Assembly (NCBI GenBank): GCA_937916485.1
Contig: CALFSV010000418.1
Location: 1-14,133 of the forward strand
DNA from: an uncultured Paracoccaceae bacterium
GTDB taxonomy: Bacteria; Pseudomonadota; Alphaproteobacteria; Rhodobacterales; Rhodobacteraceae
DNA length: 14,133 bases
Reading direction: 5' to 3'
The notes below the pieces were generated by a model. The model saw only the letters and a list, made by a program, of their open reading frames with translations, ran no database searches and was not told where the DNA came from. The translations under genes were made by a program, and so were the position numbers. Positions 13,763 to 14,133 of this stretch are shown here, in pieces (the stretch's first letter is position 1; each line of letters begins with the position of its first letter).

Positions 13763-14133
13763 TTATTTCCTCGCTCCAACGGTTCGCTTGGTAGATTTCC
13801 TCAAGGCCCGATCAGAACCGGTCACGGTGTTACCAACTCTGGAAACAACGCCGCCGCTTTCGTACCTGTCACCGGATCGGCCTGCGCCACCACCATCGAA
13901 CATGTCACGAACACCAGTGTAACCACCGGCCCCATATCCGGCTTGGCCATTCATGTTCGGCCCCTGCCGCGTGTCGAAAACGCCCCTACGATCCATAGTC
14001 CGGCTGTTATCGCGGCCACCAGACCCGACCGGAGCCGCAACCGGCTGGGCAGCACCGCCCTTGCCAGACCCCATAGAGTTTGTGCCGACAGAACCGGGCG
14101 TGTAGCTAGAAAGACCTGTCTGAGGGTCGATGA
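13763..14133 (-). CDS. Gly-rich protein of unknown function, C-terminal part only
   Basis: The reading frame is open from the right edge of the window to the TAA at 13763, giving 122 visible residues. An ATG at 14074 exists, but it has no SD. The 19 codons before it (ending TGLSSYTPGSVGTNS) read like ordinary coding sequence, so I treat the gene as truncated by the window edge. The visible part is rich in Gly, Arg and Ser with little predicted structure (GAGGYTGVRDMFDGGGAGRS) and ends in a basic tail (RALRKSTKRTVGARK). A disordered basic tail could bind DNA or line the inside of the virion, but no function can be assigned. It is followed after 1 nt by the next gene, whose SD lies inside its last codons. 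Confidence 0.75.
   Translation of the reverse strand, partial: IDPQTGLSSYTPGSVGTNSMGSGKGGAAQPVAAPVGSGGRDNSRTMDRRGVFDTRQGPNMNGQAGYGAGGYTGVRDMFDGGGAGRSGDRYESGGVVSRVGNTVTGSDRALRKSTKRTVGARK

Noticed and set aside
1..14133. CRISPR array, tRNA genes, insertion sequences, attachment sites or an origin
   Set aside because: I saw no spaced direct repeats, tRNA-like cloverleaf, transposase, integrase or terminal inverted repeats. Intergenic space is almost absent, the largest gap being the 54 nt after the capsid gene.

Overview
The window is a dense phage structural and lysis region. Every gene I can support lies on the minus strand, so transcription runs from the right edge (14133) to the left edge (1). 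Genes overlap by 1 to 8 nt or sit a few bases apart, as in one long late operon. G+C looks like 55 to 60% by eye. The protein types are a P22-sized portal, a DUF5309/SU10-type capsid protein, a T7-lysozyme-like amidase and ejection-type proteins. Together they suggest a short-tailed (podovirus-like) phage or prophage of an alphaproteobacterium, probably the Rhodobacterales/roseobacter group. The host is an inference from protein style and composition. No integrase, repressor, terminase, replication gene, tRNA or CRISPR is visible, so lytic and prophage states cannot be told apart.

Layout in transcription order. (1) 14133-9096, putative ejection block: a Gly-rich ORF cut by the right edge, a 283-aa Ala/Gln/Gly-rich protein, a 523-aa protein with an N-terminal FlgJ-like glucosaminidase domain, and a 748-aa Ala/Gly-rich protein. 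(2) 9083-4689, head block: portal, an 81-aa protein, an acidic scaffold with a GTG start, and the major capsid protein. (3) 4674-4642: a UUCG-tetraloop terminator-like hairpin and a second, partly overlapping hairpin that touches the next ribosome binding site. (4) 4634-2012: a 52-aa protein, a conserved-looking 97-aa protein, and a modular 724-aa fibre or spike with duplicated binding modules and an AT-richer centre. (5) 2015-1464: an HNH-AP2 homing-type endonuclease joined to both neighbours by ATGA overlaps. (6) 1467-1, unknown protein and lysis block: a 172-aa unknown, a small holin-like membrane protein, an amidase with a C-terminal membrane helix, and the start of another membrane protein (possible i-spanin).

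How the genes fit together: portal, scaffold and capsid build the procapsid. The ejection proteins, including the glucosaminidase, probably travel in the virion and open the cell wall during DNA entry. The fibre binds the host surface. The amidase and membrane proteins release progeny. Genes for the tail tube or nozzle are not recognisable here and are probably to the right of the window. I see no dramatic unknown system. The features most worth a second look are the capsid-distal hairpin pair, the tail-anchored amidase, the mosaic fibre next to a homing endonuclease, and several small unknown virion-region proteins.
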